Made by a program: the position numbers and the translations under genes
Notes under the pieces: generated by a model
Databases searched by the model: none
The model's input: only the letters and a program-made list of their open reading frames with translations
Told to the model about the DNA's origin: nothing
Assembly: GCA_026981635.1 (NCBI GenBank)
Contig: JALSIF010000181.1
Span: 1-16,354 of the forward strand
Direction: 5' to 3'
Source of the DNA: JALSIF01 sp026981635 [NCBI: bacterium]
Lineage (GTDB): Bacteria; 4484-113; JALSIF01
DNA length: 16,354 bases
Shown here: in pieces, positions 1 to 7,210 of the stretch
Layout of the letters: each line of letters starts with the position of its first letter
Position numbering within the stretch: the stretch's first letter is position 1

Positions 1-2
1 GT

Positions 3-158
3 ACCATCATCCAGCGCCAGCTCTACGACTCGGGGGGCAACCTGCCCCAGGGGTTTGGCCAACCCGATCCGCTGCTCGGTCCGTCGGTCCTGAACCTTGA
101 CCCCGGCTTCTACGGGGCGGTGATCATGGTCTCAAGCAGTCGCAACCCGAGGAGCTAG
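3..158 (+). CDS. 3' end of an unidentified protein (partial)
   Basis: The frame starting at base 3 is open from the left edge to a TAG stop at 156-158 and gives 51 residues, ending in GAVIMVSSSRNPRSS. The other two forward frames hit stops within the first 111 bases. The stop lies two bases before the next start, and the ribosome binding site of the next gene sits inside this gene's last codons, as expected for an upstream member of the same operon. The fragment has no recognisable motif. From context it could be another pseudopilin or assembly component, but nothing in the 51 residues proves that. Confidence 0.7.
   Translation, partial: TIIQRQLYDSGGNLPQGFGQPDPLLGPSVLNLDPGFYGAVIMVSSSRNPRS
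149..154 (+). promoter_or_regulatory. Ribosome binding site for the gene at 161
   Basis: GAGGAG lies six bases upstream of the ATG at 161 and overlaps the last codons of the preceding gene. This supports the ATG at 161 and translational coupling with the upstream gene. Confidence 0.75.
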
Positions 159-160
159 TC

Positions 161-1183
161 ATGAAGCAGGCGAGAGGACAGGTGATCAGGCAGCAGAGGG
201 AGATCTGCCGGGGTGGTTTCACCCTGGTGGAGCTTCTGGTGGTGATTGCGGTAATCGGGATACTCATGGGCCTGCTGCTTACCCAGGCCACCAAGTACAA
301 GAACAAGGCGCGGGAGACCCAGGTGGCGACCGGAGTGAGGCAGGTGGAACAGGCGCTGGAGCAGTTTAGGGCCGACTACGGGGGCTACCCCTTCCGCATC
401 AAGGCATGGGCCGAGGTGGATGCCCAGGGCAATCCCATAAACCTGATCAACTCCTCCGACTGGCCCAGCCCGAGCGGCTCCATCGCCATGCCCCTGGGGC
501 TCTTTGGTGGCAAGCAGGTGATGAACCGGCGGGGAGAGCTGAACCTGGAGACCACCACTGACTTCCCCACCAACTTTGACTTCGTCAAGGTGGTAAACCC
601 CCGCTTCCCCGCCGGAGATGGACTGGACGCCGACAAGTACCAGTTTTTTAACAACTGGAGCGACCCGCTGGTGGCGCTGGGCTACATGCAGGGGGGCTAT
701 CCGCCCAACCCCTTCCTCAAGGAACCGGCCGGGATGACGGCCTGGAGCTGGAGCACCTCCGACCTCACTACGCCGGGTGGGGGGGTGATCACCATTCCGG
801 GGGAGATGGTCTATACCCAGTTTCCCGACCTGGACGAGAACGGCAACCCGCTCACCTACACCCAGGAGGGGCATGTCTTCCTCAGCGCCAAGGGGATAAG
901 AAAGGATGCGGTGAAGTACAACGTGACCCTGCCCGAGGGGGGCAGCCTGCGCTGGGTCTATACCCTTGACCTGGTGGACGGCTACATCCTCTGGGGTTAT
1001 GGGGACATGCCCAAGACCGGCATCGGCTGGTCCGCCTACGGCGGTGAGGCTCCCCGCAATCTGCAGGACCTGGATGGAAACGGAAAGCTGGACGTCTATG
1101 AGCGCTACGCCATCGCCCTCCGCACCCAAGGCTATGGAGGGCGCGGGGAGCGCAATGCCAGCGGGACTACTCCCGAGTTCTAG
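161..1183 (+). CDS. Prepilin-type (GspG-like) pseudopilin with C-terminal EF-hand-like loop
   Basis: This 340-residue protein has a class III (prepilin peptidase) signal: a basic 19-residue leader ending CRGG, then FTLVE with Glu24 at mature position +5, and a hydrophobic helix to about residue 40. Prepilin peptidase should cut after Gly19 and methylate Phe20. The helix runs into a charged amphipathic stretch (residues ~46-70, many Lys/Arg/Glu/Gln), as in major pseudopilins. The remaining ~270 residues form a globular domain I do not recognise, much larger than a usual GspG (about 140 residues). Near the C-terminus, D303 to E314 (DLDGNGKLDVYE) matches a 12-residue EF-hand/dockerin-type calcium loop with acidic or amide side chains at 1, 3, 5, 9 and 12. 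The only Cys seen (Cys16) is in the leader. It is the first complete gene of the pseudopilin operon. GspH or a type IV minor pilin are alternatives, so no gene symbol is given. Confidence 0.88.
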   Translation: MKQARGQVIRQQREICRGGFTLVELLVVIAVIGILMGLLLTQATKYKNKARETQVATGVRQVEQALEQFRADYGGYPFRIKAWAEVDAQGNPINLINSSDWPSPSGSIAMPLGLFGGKQVMNRRGELNLETTTDFPTNFDFVKVVNPRFPAGDGLDADKYQFFNNWSDPLVALGYMQGGYPPNPFLKEPAGMTAWSWSTSDLTTPGGGVITIPGEMVYTQFPDLDENGNPLTYTQEGHVFLSAKGIRKDAVKYNVTLPEGGSLRWVYTLDLVDGYILWGYGDMPKTGIGWSAYGGEAPRNLQDLDGNGKLDVYERYAIALRTQGYGGRGERNASGTTPEF

Positions 1184-1279
1184 GAGGGGCAAGCGGTGAA
1201 CAGGAGAAGGAGCGCAGAAGTGAGCAGAAGGTTGGGTGCCCCCCGGGGGGGATTCACCCTGGTGGAGCTTCTGGTGGTG
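218..1279 (+). repeat. 27-base identical prepilin-signal segment shared by two genes (218-244 and 1253-1279)
   Basis: The 27 bases encoding FTLVELLVV are identical at the nucleotide level at 218-244 and 1253-1279, including wobble positions, while flanking sequence differs. This fits a duplicated gene family or local gene conversion in the signal region. The span given covers both copies. Confidence 0.75.
1182..1189 (+). promoter_or_regulatory. Ribosome binding site that fixes the GTG start at 1196
   Basis: AGGAGGGG overlaps the stop codon of the preceding gene (TAG 1181-1183) and lies six bases before GTG 1196. The match is near perfect and no in-frame ATG precedes the prepilin signal, so the GTG start is well supported. 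Confidence 0.85.
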
Positions 1280-2392
1280 CTTACCATCATCGGCATTCTG
1301 GTGGTGGCGCTGGTTCCCCAGGTGAAGAACGCCATGGTGAGGGCCAAGGAGTCGGTGGTGGCTCGCTCCACCGCTGATCTCAATGGCGGTATCGCCTCCT
1401 TTGCCGCCAACCACAACGGCAACTACCCAGGGGTGATGCAGGATGTGGCGGTAAGTTACCGCGACCACGGCCTGGGCGACACCCTGAGCGGTGGGGGAGG
1501 CCTCTACGGTGCTCCCAACAGCGGGCTGCTGGGACCCCAGTGTGCCGCCCAGGCGATCAACCCCTACAACGCCGCCACCCCTGCTCCGGGGACCACCCTG
1601 TTGTGGAATGGGGTGGTGGGGGGCTCCTTTGATGTGGGTTGCCTGGCCCAGATTAAAAACTCCTCCTTTGACCCCACCTTGCCCCGCTTCTTTGATGTGC
1701 TGGTGGCCTCCGACGCCCTTGACCCCTATCCCAAGAACCCCTTCAAGACCGGCACCGGCGGCGGAATGCCCATGATCAACATCTTCCAGTTCCTCTTTGA
1801 CCCCACCCAGCCCATCGGGTTTAACAACCCCACCCCCATCCTGCTGGTGGAGGACAACGGTCAGGGAGCCTACCCTGCCGCCACCGCCTGGGGGATGCCC
1901 GACCGGGTGGAGTTCAACCCCATCGCCAACGGGGGCGCCCCGGTTCCTACCCTGCCGGTCACCTTCGCCAACCTGGTGGACAACCCCTTTGAGCCCTTCC
2001 CCGACGCCGGCCGGCCCGGCTTTGGCCCCGGCGAGATCACCCTGCCCACCGGCGACACCATCGGCAACTACTTCGCCGAGGGGGACTTTGCCTATGTGCC
2101 CATCCTCACCACCGGTCCCTATGCCAACTTCATCGGCATCACCTCCGACCCCAACACCACCACCCCGGAGGATGACCGCTTCAAGGCGGGCACCCTGGTT
2201 ACCGGCTACTACCTGTTTGGCTTTGGCCGGGCAGACGGCAAGGACCGGGGCCGGTTTGAGGATGCCAAGCAGGACTTCTACGCCAAGGGGATCCCCGGCT
2301 TTGGTGGACCGGGGGTGGACACCCAGTATGAGCTGGCGGTGGCCGCCCTGTTCAACGGGGCAGTCTACTTCCACGCCGAAGGTGCTAAGTAG
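1196..2392 (+). CDS. Large GspG-like pseudopilin, first copy of a tandem pair
   Basis: This 398-residue protein starts at GTG. The 19-residue Arg-rich leader ends PRGG, followed by FTLVE (Phe20 = +1, Glu24 = +5) and a hydrophobic helix to about residue 42. An amphipathic segment follows, then a large globular domain. The motifs DPYPKNPF (176-183) and GYYLFGFGRADG (337-348) recall the C-terminal half of GspG-family major pseudopilins, where a Gly/Asp-rich loop binds calcium; that parallel is inferred. The protein is a clear paralogue of the next gene: shared blocks include INPYNAATP, WNGVVG, NIFQFLFDPT, EFNPI, DDRFKAGTLV, GIPGFGGPGVDTQYE and AALFNGAVYF. It has exactly two Cys, C116 and C149, in a segment where the next copy has none and is shorter, so a disulfide special to this copy is possible. 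It is more than twice the usual GspG length. It is probably exported by the secretion machine as a fibre subunit. Confidence 0.9.
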   Translation: MNRRRSAEVSRRLGAPRGGFTLVELLVVLTIIGILVVALVPQVKNAMVRAKESVVARSTADLNGGIASFAANHNGNYPGVMQDVAVSYRDHGLGDTLSGGGGLYGAPNSGLLGPQCAAQAINPYNAATPAPGTTLLWNGVVGGSFDVGCLAQIKNSSFDPTLPRFFDVLVASDALDPYPKNPFKTGTGGGMPMINIFQFLFDPTQPIGFNNPTPILLVEDNGQGAYPAATAWGMPDRVEFNPIANGGAPVPTLPVTFANLVDNPFEPFPDAGRPGFGPGEITLPTGDTIGNYFAEGDFAYVPILTTGPYANFIGITSDPNTTTPEDDRFKAGTLVTGYYLFGFGRADGKDRGRFEDAKQDFYAKGIPGFGGPGVDTQYELAVAALFNGAVYFHAEGAK

Positions 2393-2988
2393 GTGAAGTG
2401 ATTTGGCGCTGACAGGGAAAGGGATGACAATGGGAGCGCGACCCACCACCACCGGTAGCGGCGGGGGATTTACCCTGGTTGAGCTGATGGTCGTTCTCGT
2501 CATCATCGGAATCCTGGTGGTGGTGCTGGTGCCGGTGGTGAAGGGGGTGAGGGAGCGGAGCAAAGAGCAGGCGGTAAGCACCAACACCGCCGCCATCTCC
2601 CAGGCGCTGAACAACTTCGCCTCCCAGCACGACGGCTTCTATCCCGGGGTGATGCTGGACATCACCGTCCCCTTTAAGCCCCACGCCCTGGGGGACATCA
2701 TCTCGGGGGGCGGTGTCCTGTGGCCGGCGGGAAACCCCATAAACCCCTACAACGCCGCCACCCCCCTGCCGGGGAATGCGGCGGTGTGGAACGGGGTGGT
2801 GGGAGACGGCTTTGACAGCAACGCCCTGGCAGCGGCCAAGCAGGCGGGTAGCTTCAATGTGCCCAAGTTCTTTGATGTGCTGGCCGCCGAGGAGGCGCTC
2901 ACCGAGTATCCGGTCAACCTGTTTGCCGCCGGCGCCGGTGGCGCCCAGCGAATGGTAAACATCTTCCAGTTCCTCTTTGACCCCACCC
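1778..2988 (+). repeat. 31-base identical block shared by the tandem paralogues (1778-1808 and 2958-2988)
   Basis: The bases encoding NIFQFLFDPT are identical in both copies at 1778-1808 and 2958-2988, within otherwise diverged paralogues. It is the longest exact match I found between the two genes by eye. The span given covers both copies. Confidence 0.75.
2391..2396 (+). promoter_or_regulatory. Ribosome binding site favouring the TTG start at 2403
   Basis: AGGTGA lies six bases before TTG 2403 and overlaps the preceding stop. Competing in-frame starts are ATG 2424 and ATG 2430, preceded by an AGGG/AAGGG stretch (2414-2423) at a usable distance. The frame opens only after a TGA at 2394-2396. 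The start is therefore uncertain among the three; all leave the prepilin signal intact. Confidence 0.5.
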
Positions 2989-3581
2989 GGGCCATCGGGG
3001 TAAACAACCCCATTCCCATTCTGCTGGTGCCCGACAACGGGGAGGGGATCTATCCGGTGACCACCGGCTTCAACCTGGGACCCATTGCCGCCCGGGTTGA
3101 GTTCAACCCCATCACCAACGGAGGGGTTCCCTTCCCCACGCTGCCCATCACCTACGCCAACCGGGCCCAGAACCCCTTTGAGCCCAGCCCCGCCGACGGC
3201 AGGCCAGGCTTTGCCCCCGGCGAGACGGCGGGACCCAATGGCAGGGTGAGGAACTTCTTTGCTCCCGGGGACTTTGCCTACGTGCCGGTGCTCTCCGCTG
3301 GCCCCTACGCCTCCTACATCGGGTCGCCCATTGACCCGGACAGCTCCAACTTTGAGGACGACCGCTTCAAGGCGGGCACGCTGGTTTCGGGCTACTACCT
3401 GTTCGGCTTTGGGCGGGGTGACGCCGACCCCAAAGAGCTCCGCTTTGAGCAGGAGAAGCAGGACTTCTACGCCCGTGGCATCCCCGGCTTCGGTGGACCT
3501 GGGGTGGATACCCAGTACGAGATGGCGGTGGCCGCCCTCTTCAACGGGGCGGTCTACTTTGAGAAGGTGGGGGTGAGGTGA
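2403..3581 (+). CDS. Large GspG-like pseudopilin, second copy of a tandem pair
   Basis: From TTG 2403 this is 392 residues. From ATG 2424 it would be 385, with a 15-residue leader of more typical length. The signal is TGSGGG|FTLVE (Phe23 = +1, Glu27 = +5 counted from the TTG), then a Val/Ile-rich helix to about residue 45 and a Lys/Arg/Glu-rich amphipathic stretch. The globular domain aligns along its whole length with the preceding protein. The differences are a gap of about 12 residues where the first copy has the segment with Cys116, loss of both cysteines, and loss of the ADG motif after GYYLFGFGR (here GDAD). The last residues repeat the GIPGFGGPGVDTQYE...AALFNGAVYF block. The stop TGA overlaps the next start by four bases. 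The tandem arrangement and divergence suggest an old duplication with specialisation, perhaps major and minor subunits of one fibre. Confidence 0.9.
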   Translation: MALTGKGMTMGARPTTTGSGGGFTLVELMVVLVIIGILVVVLVPVVKGVRERSKEQAVSTNTAAISQALNNFASQHDGFYPGVMLDITVPFKPHALGDIISGGGVLWPAGNPINPYNAATPLPGNAAVWNGVVGDGFDSNALAAAKQAGSFNVPKFFDVLAAEEALTEYPVNLFAAGAGGAQRMVNIFQFLFDPTRAIGVNNPIPILLVPDNGEGIYPVTTGFNLGPIAARVEFNPITNGGVPFPTLPITYANRAQNPFEPSPADGRPGFAPGETAGPNGRVRNFFAPGDFAYVPVLSAGPYASYIGSPIDPDSSNFEDDRFKAGTLVSGYYLFGFGRGDADPKELRFEQEKQDFYARGIPGFGGPGVDTQYEMAVAALFNGAVYFEKVGVR

Positions 3582-5407
3582 GCATGAGAGGAATCGGGAA
3601 AGGACTGCTCTCTGGCCGGAAGGTCCCCCCTGCCCGGCAGGGCTTCACCCTGATAGAGCTGATGACCGTACTGGTCATCTTCAGCCTGATTGCGGTACTG
3701 CTGTGGGCATTTCTTGCCGGCACCTTTGAGGTCATCCGGCTAAATGAAGAGAAGGCCAAGCTCAACAACAATGCCCGCGCGGCCCTAAACCAGATCGCCG
3801 AGGCCATCCGCACCGCCTCGCGCATCCCGCGGGCGGTGGATCGAGACCGGGACGGACTCCCCGACGATGATCCCAACGACTTTGGCTCTCTGGCTAGTTG
3901 GGTGATTGGTGAGCTAAATATCATCGGTCAGCCCGATCTGCCGGTGACCAACTTCCAAAGCGAGGCCTTTAGCGACCGGCTAATGCTTGAGCACCGCTCC
4001 GGGTTTGAGTACAACTTCGGTGGCCTGCTCATCAGAGACATTTACTCTGGCTCCGACTTTACCCTGAAGATCCCCGGCCGGGCGGGGCAGCGGGTGGCGG
4101 CGCGCCGGGTGCTCTTCCAGCTCGCCATCCCGGCCGACTTTCAGGAGGGTGTCGGTGGAACACCCTACTACATGGCACCCATAAACAGCAGCCGCAGTGA
4201 CAACATGACCATTGATGGCTATCCCGCGGTGGTCAACTTCGGCGGCACCTCAAATACAGCGGTGCTAACCGAGGATCTGTTCTACGACCTCACCACCTTT
4301 GACACCTTCAACCAGGCCACCGCCATGGGGCTCACCCCACCGGTGGGTAACACCGGAGTGGAGCAGCCCCCTGTAAGGGGAGTGCCGCGGCTTTCCAGTG
4401 CGGTGGAGACGGTGGTGGTACGCCAGCAGCCCGTCACCTCAAACATTACCCGCATCCGCTTTGAGTATCTCCACGAGGTGCCGGTATACCTGGCGGAAGA
4501 GGACGGCAGCGGCAACTGCCAGCCGGTCCTGGTGGACACCAACGGCAACGGCATCCCCGACAGCCCGGTGGAGGTGGATCGGATCCTGGTGCCCATTGAT
4601 GTGGCGGAGAATGGCAATGGGCGGATGGTTAGCGACCTGGATGCGGTCTATGACCGCCTCCTGAGCCCAACCGAACGGGCCAACAGCTTCAGAGCCTGGA
4701 ACATGGACGCCTACTACCTGGTGGGCGAAGAGGATCGCGAACCCCCCGACTTCAACGCCTACCTCCGCTGCGGGGCAGGCAAGGTCCAGTTTGCTCCCAT
4801 GTCCTACAACGTGGAGGACCTAATTGGGTTTGACAACAGCGACCCTGCCCTGGATGGGCAACCGGACGGCAACGCCGACGGCATCCCCGACGGGGACGGC
4901 ATCCCCGACGACCCGGTTCCCTATTGGTGGGTGCCCTACATCAAGGCGATCCGGGTAACCCTGGTGGCCACCCCCACCCGGGTGATTGAGGAGCGCCGCA
5001 ACAACAGCGGAAGACTGGTGGATGTGGATGGGGACGGCACCCTGGAGCGCATCTACTATAAGCTAGACAGCCCCTATCCCTACCTCTATGATCCCGCTTT
5101 GGCGGGAGGCATAGCGGATCCTTTCGTTCCCATCAAGAACCGGCCCGACCTCATGATCGGGGCCAACAAGGACATCATCGTAACCCGTACGGTGAGGACC
5201 GAGAACATGCCCTCCCTCACCCCGGCGCTGGACCCCCTTGACCCGCGTCTGGGAGGGACCAGAAGGGCCGACTTCAACTATCTGGTGGGGGTCATCTATT
5301 CCCTGAGCGATTTCGGTGAGCGCCAGGTGAGGACCGATCCGGTTGAGCTGGTAAGAAGGCTGGCCATGAGGCTGGGGATCAATCTGGGTCAGGTGGCTGG
5401 TCCCTGA
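3578..5407 (+). CDS. gspJ: GspJ-like minor pseudopilin with calcium-loop insertions
   Basis: This 609-residue protein starts at GTG 3578 with a four-base GTGA overlap; ATG 3584, two codons later, is possible. The leader ends PARQG, then FTLIE (Phe23 = +1, Glu27 = +5) and a hydrophobic helix to ~50. The following EEKAKLNNNARAALNQIAEAIRTASRI stretch is typical of GspJ/PilW minor pseudopilins, and the C-terminus (VIYSLSDFGERQVRTDP) resembles the last strands of such proteins. GspJ is normally about 200 residues, so this one is about three times longer. The extra length includes Asp/Asn/Gly loops like thrombospondin type 3 or EF-hand calcium sites: DRDRDGLPDDD (88-98), DTNGNGIPD (320-328), a duplicated GIPD loop (426-445) and DVDGDGTLE (482-490). 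Two Cys (C314, C398) could pair. GspJ is established as part of the pseudopilus-tip complex with GspI and GspK, which fits its place just upstream of the GspK-like giant. PilW is the main alternative. Confidence 0.8.
   Translation: MSMRGIGKGLLSGRKVPPARQGFTLIELMTVLVIFSLIAVLLWAFLAGTFEVIRLNEEKAKLNNNARAALNQIAEAIRTASRIPRAVDRDRDGLPDDDPNDFGSLASWVIGELNIIGQPDLPVTNFQSEAFSDRLMLEHRSGFEYNFGGLLIRDIYSGSDFTLKIPGRAGQRVAARRVLFQLAIPADFQEGVGGTPYYMAPINSSRSDNMTIDGYPAVVNFGGTSNTAVLTEDLFYDLTTFDTFNQATAMGLTPPVGNTGVEQPPVRGVPRLSSAVETVVVRQQPVTSNITRIRFEYLHEVPVYLAEEDGSGNCQPVLVDTNGNGIPDSPVEVDRILVPIDVAENGNGRMVSDLDAVYDRLLSPTERANSFRAWNMDAYYLVGEEDREPPDFNAYLRCGAGKVQFAPMSYNVEDLIGFDNSDPALDGQPDGNADGIPDGDGIPDDPVPYWWVPYIKAIRVTLVATPTRVIEERRNNSGRLVDVDGDGTLERIYYKLDSPYPYLYDPALAGGIADPFVPIKNRPDLMIGANKDIIVTRTVRTENMPSLTPALDPLDPRLGGTRRADFNYLVGVIYSLSDFGERQVRTDPVELVRRLAMRLGINLGQVAGP
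4877..4910 (+). repeat. Two tandem copies (period 18) of a 16-base calcium-loop unit
   Basis: GACGGCATCCCCGACG occurs at 4877-4892 and again at 4895-4910. Each copy encodes DGIPD. A related segment lies at 4549-4562 in the same gene and another in the giant gene near 16171. In-frame slippage could add or remove loops. Confidence 0.75.
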
Positions 5408-5491
5408 GCCCCGTCAATGGCGGAATTTTGCAGGTTTCTACCGGCCTAGGCCTGGGTATAGTTTCACCCTGGGGCCTGAACAAGAAACGGG
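5408..5491 (+). promoter_or_regulatory. 84-base intergenic region with palindrome, hairpin and weak -10 candidate
   Basis: This is the only real gap in the operon. It contains a perfect 10-base palindrome GGCCTAGGCC (5443-5452). It also holds an imperfect hairpin pairing 5448-5452 with 5473-5477 and 5454-5457 with 5466-5469, with an eight-base loop. TATAGT (5457-5462) could be a -10 element, but no convincing -35 lies at 16-18 bases. There is no U-run, so an intrinsic terminator is not supported. It may be a secondary promoter, an operator or an RNA processing element controlling the giant gene. No strong Shine-Dalgarno site precedes ATG 5492. Confidence 0.35.
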
Positions 5492-7210
5492 ATGAGAAGC
5501 CCAATGAGAGAGCGAACCCCTAAGCGGGCGAGGCCCGGTGTGGCCCTCATCGTGGTCCTCGCAGTGGTGGCGCTGATGCTGCCGGTGGTGGTGGTCTCCA
5601 TCGCCCTGGTCAACCAGGAGAGCGTTTCCATCTCCAACGAGATCATTGAGAGCAAGACCCGGGCGGCCGCCGAGAAGGCCATCGGCAACGCGGTCACCCA
5701 GACCAAGCTATCTAAGAGCTTCCCCAGTGTGGAGACCTCCCAGGCCCAGCCCCAGGCGGGGATCATCTCCACCACCAGCCCAGACGGAAGTGGTCAGCTT
5801 CGCTGGATGATCGTCAACAACGGGGCGGGGCCCGACGGGGTCTATGGCACCGACGACGACTTCTGGGTGGGCCCCCGCGGGGACCGTACCTTCCGCCCCG
5901 GCGACGACCCCAACGATCCCAAGAACTACCGGCTTGACTTCGGCTTCCTCAACCCCCACAGGCCCACCTACCTGGTGGAGAACTGGGCCTTCAACAACTA
6001 CAACAACCCGCTTACCACGCCCCTGCCGCCGGGCTTCGGGGAGCAGTATCCCCGCCCCTTCAACCAGTTTGGTCTGCTCGCCTTTGAGAACGGGTTCCCC
6101 ATCGGCTTTGACCCCCGCGACCCGGCCATCATAAGCCTCATCAACCCGGGCAGCGACACCGACACTCTGATGGCCCGCCTGCCCGGTTACTACCCCATGA
6201 GCGAGCCGCTGGTCCCCGAGGTGGTCCAGGGGGAGGAGGGACTCAGGCTGCCCAACCCCAATCCGGCCGATATTCTTGACTATAACCGCAACTTACTTGG
6301 TGCGCGGGCGGAGAACTACAAGCCCCTGGTGGAGAAGCTGGGCGGTGGCCCGCTGGGGATGGAGAACCTGTTCAGCTACGCCAACGTCACCGACGAAGCG
6401 GGCAGGCTGAACCTAAACCTTTTCGTCAAGAAGCTCCGTGTGTGGATCCAGGAGGACATTGACCTGGACTACGACCTGCAGGGCAACCCCACCCCCGACT
6501 GGAACGACCCGGTAAACCGGGGCACGCCGGGGGACATGCACTGGGCCTGGATTGACAACCCCCTCTTCCCCGACCGCGACACCCGTCGGCTCTACTACTG
6601 GGACGAGACGGTTACCGACCCGCGGGGCTACTCCACCGACCCGGCCGACTACTGCGGGTTTGAGCCCGGGGCGCTGATTGACATTGACGGCGATCCCGAA
6701 AACCACCCCTGGGAGACCATCCAGAAGGTCTACTGGCAGGACCCCAACAACCCCGACTGCAACTGGGCGCGCTTTGCCATCAAGAGCAAGAAGATGCTGG
6801 TAAACGCCCTGGGCATTACGGCCAAGCAGGCGGAGAACCTGCTTTTGGCTCTAAACCCCTCCATTACCACCCTGCCTCCAGAGTACTGGGGGGACAATGC
6901 GGCCGGGCTCACCATTGACCCCAACACCAACCCGCGGTTGGACGCACCGGTCATCCTGCCCAACCCGGGAGCGGTGACCATCAATTTCTCCGGTCCCACC
7001 CCAGTTTCGCGACAGATTGACCTTACCCCGGGAAGCTACCAGGGTCCCGACAACCTGGGACCTCCGGTGGCCCCCGGCTCTACCCCAACTCTCACCGACG
7101 ACTTCCCCCTGCCCGAGCCCCACCCCTTCAGCTCCCTGCGGGAGATCCTCAATGTGAGGGGGTTCACTGAGGCCGACTACCGTCGGATAAGCGATCTGGT
7201 CACCGTCTGG
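5492..7210 (+). other. Protein domain: GspK N-terminal half (leader, helix, first SAM-like region)
   Basis: Residues 1-573 of the giant protein. In order: basic leader; hydrophobic helix (17-40) followed by NQESVSISNEI; DEAGRLNLN (301-309), the GspK core motif; KMLVNALGITAKQAENLLLAL (~434-454), a SAM/helix-hairpin-helix-like pair; and FSSLREILNVRGFTEADYRRI (546-566) leading to VTVWSYD. GspK caps the pseudopilus tip, and the missing Glu5 is known for that family. Confidence 0.75.

Noticed and set aside
1067-1102. Dockerin domain in the first pseudopilin
   Set aside because: Only one calcium loop is present; a dockerin needs two, each with its helix. A single EF-hand-like loop is all that can be claimed.
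155-2614. 819-residue antisense ORF covering three + strand genes
   Set aside because: It is an open frame opposite GC-rich coding sequence; its product is low-complexity Gly/Val/His-rich, has no domain signature and overlaps clear prepilin genes with good ribosome binding sites.
5443-5477. Rho-independent terminator after the GspJ-like gene
   Set aside because: The hairpin is imperfect and not followed by a T-run, and the next gene belongs to the same system.
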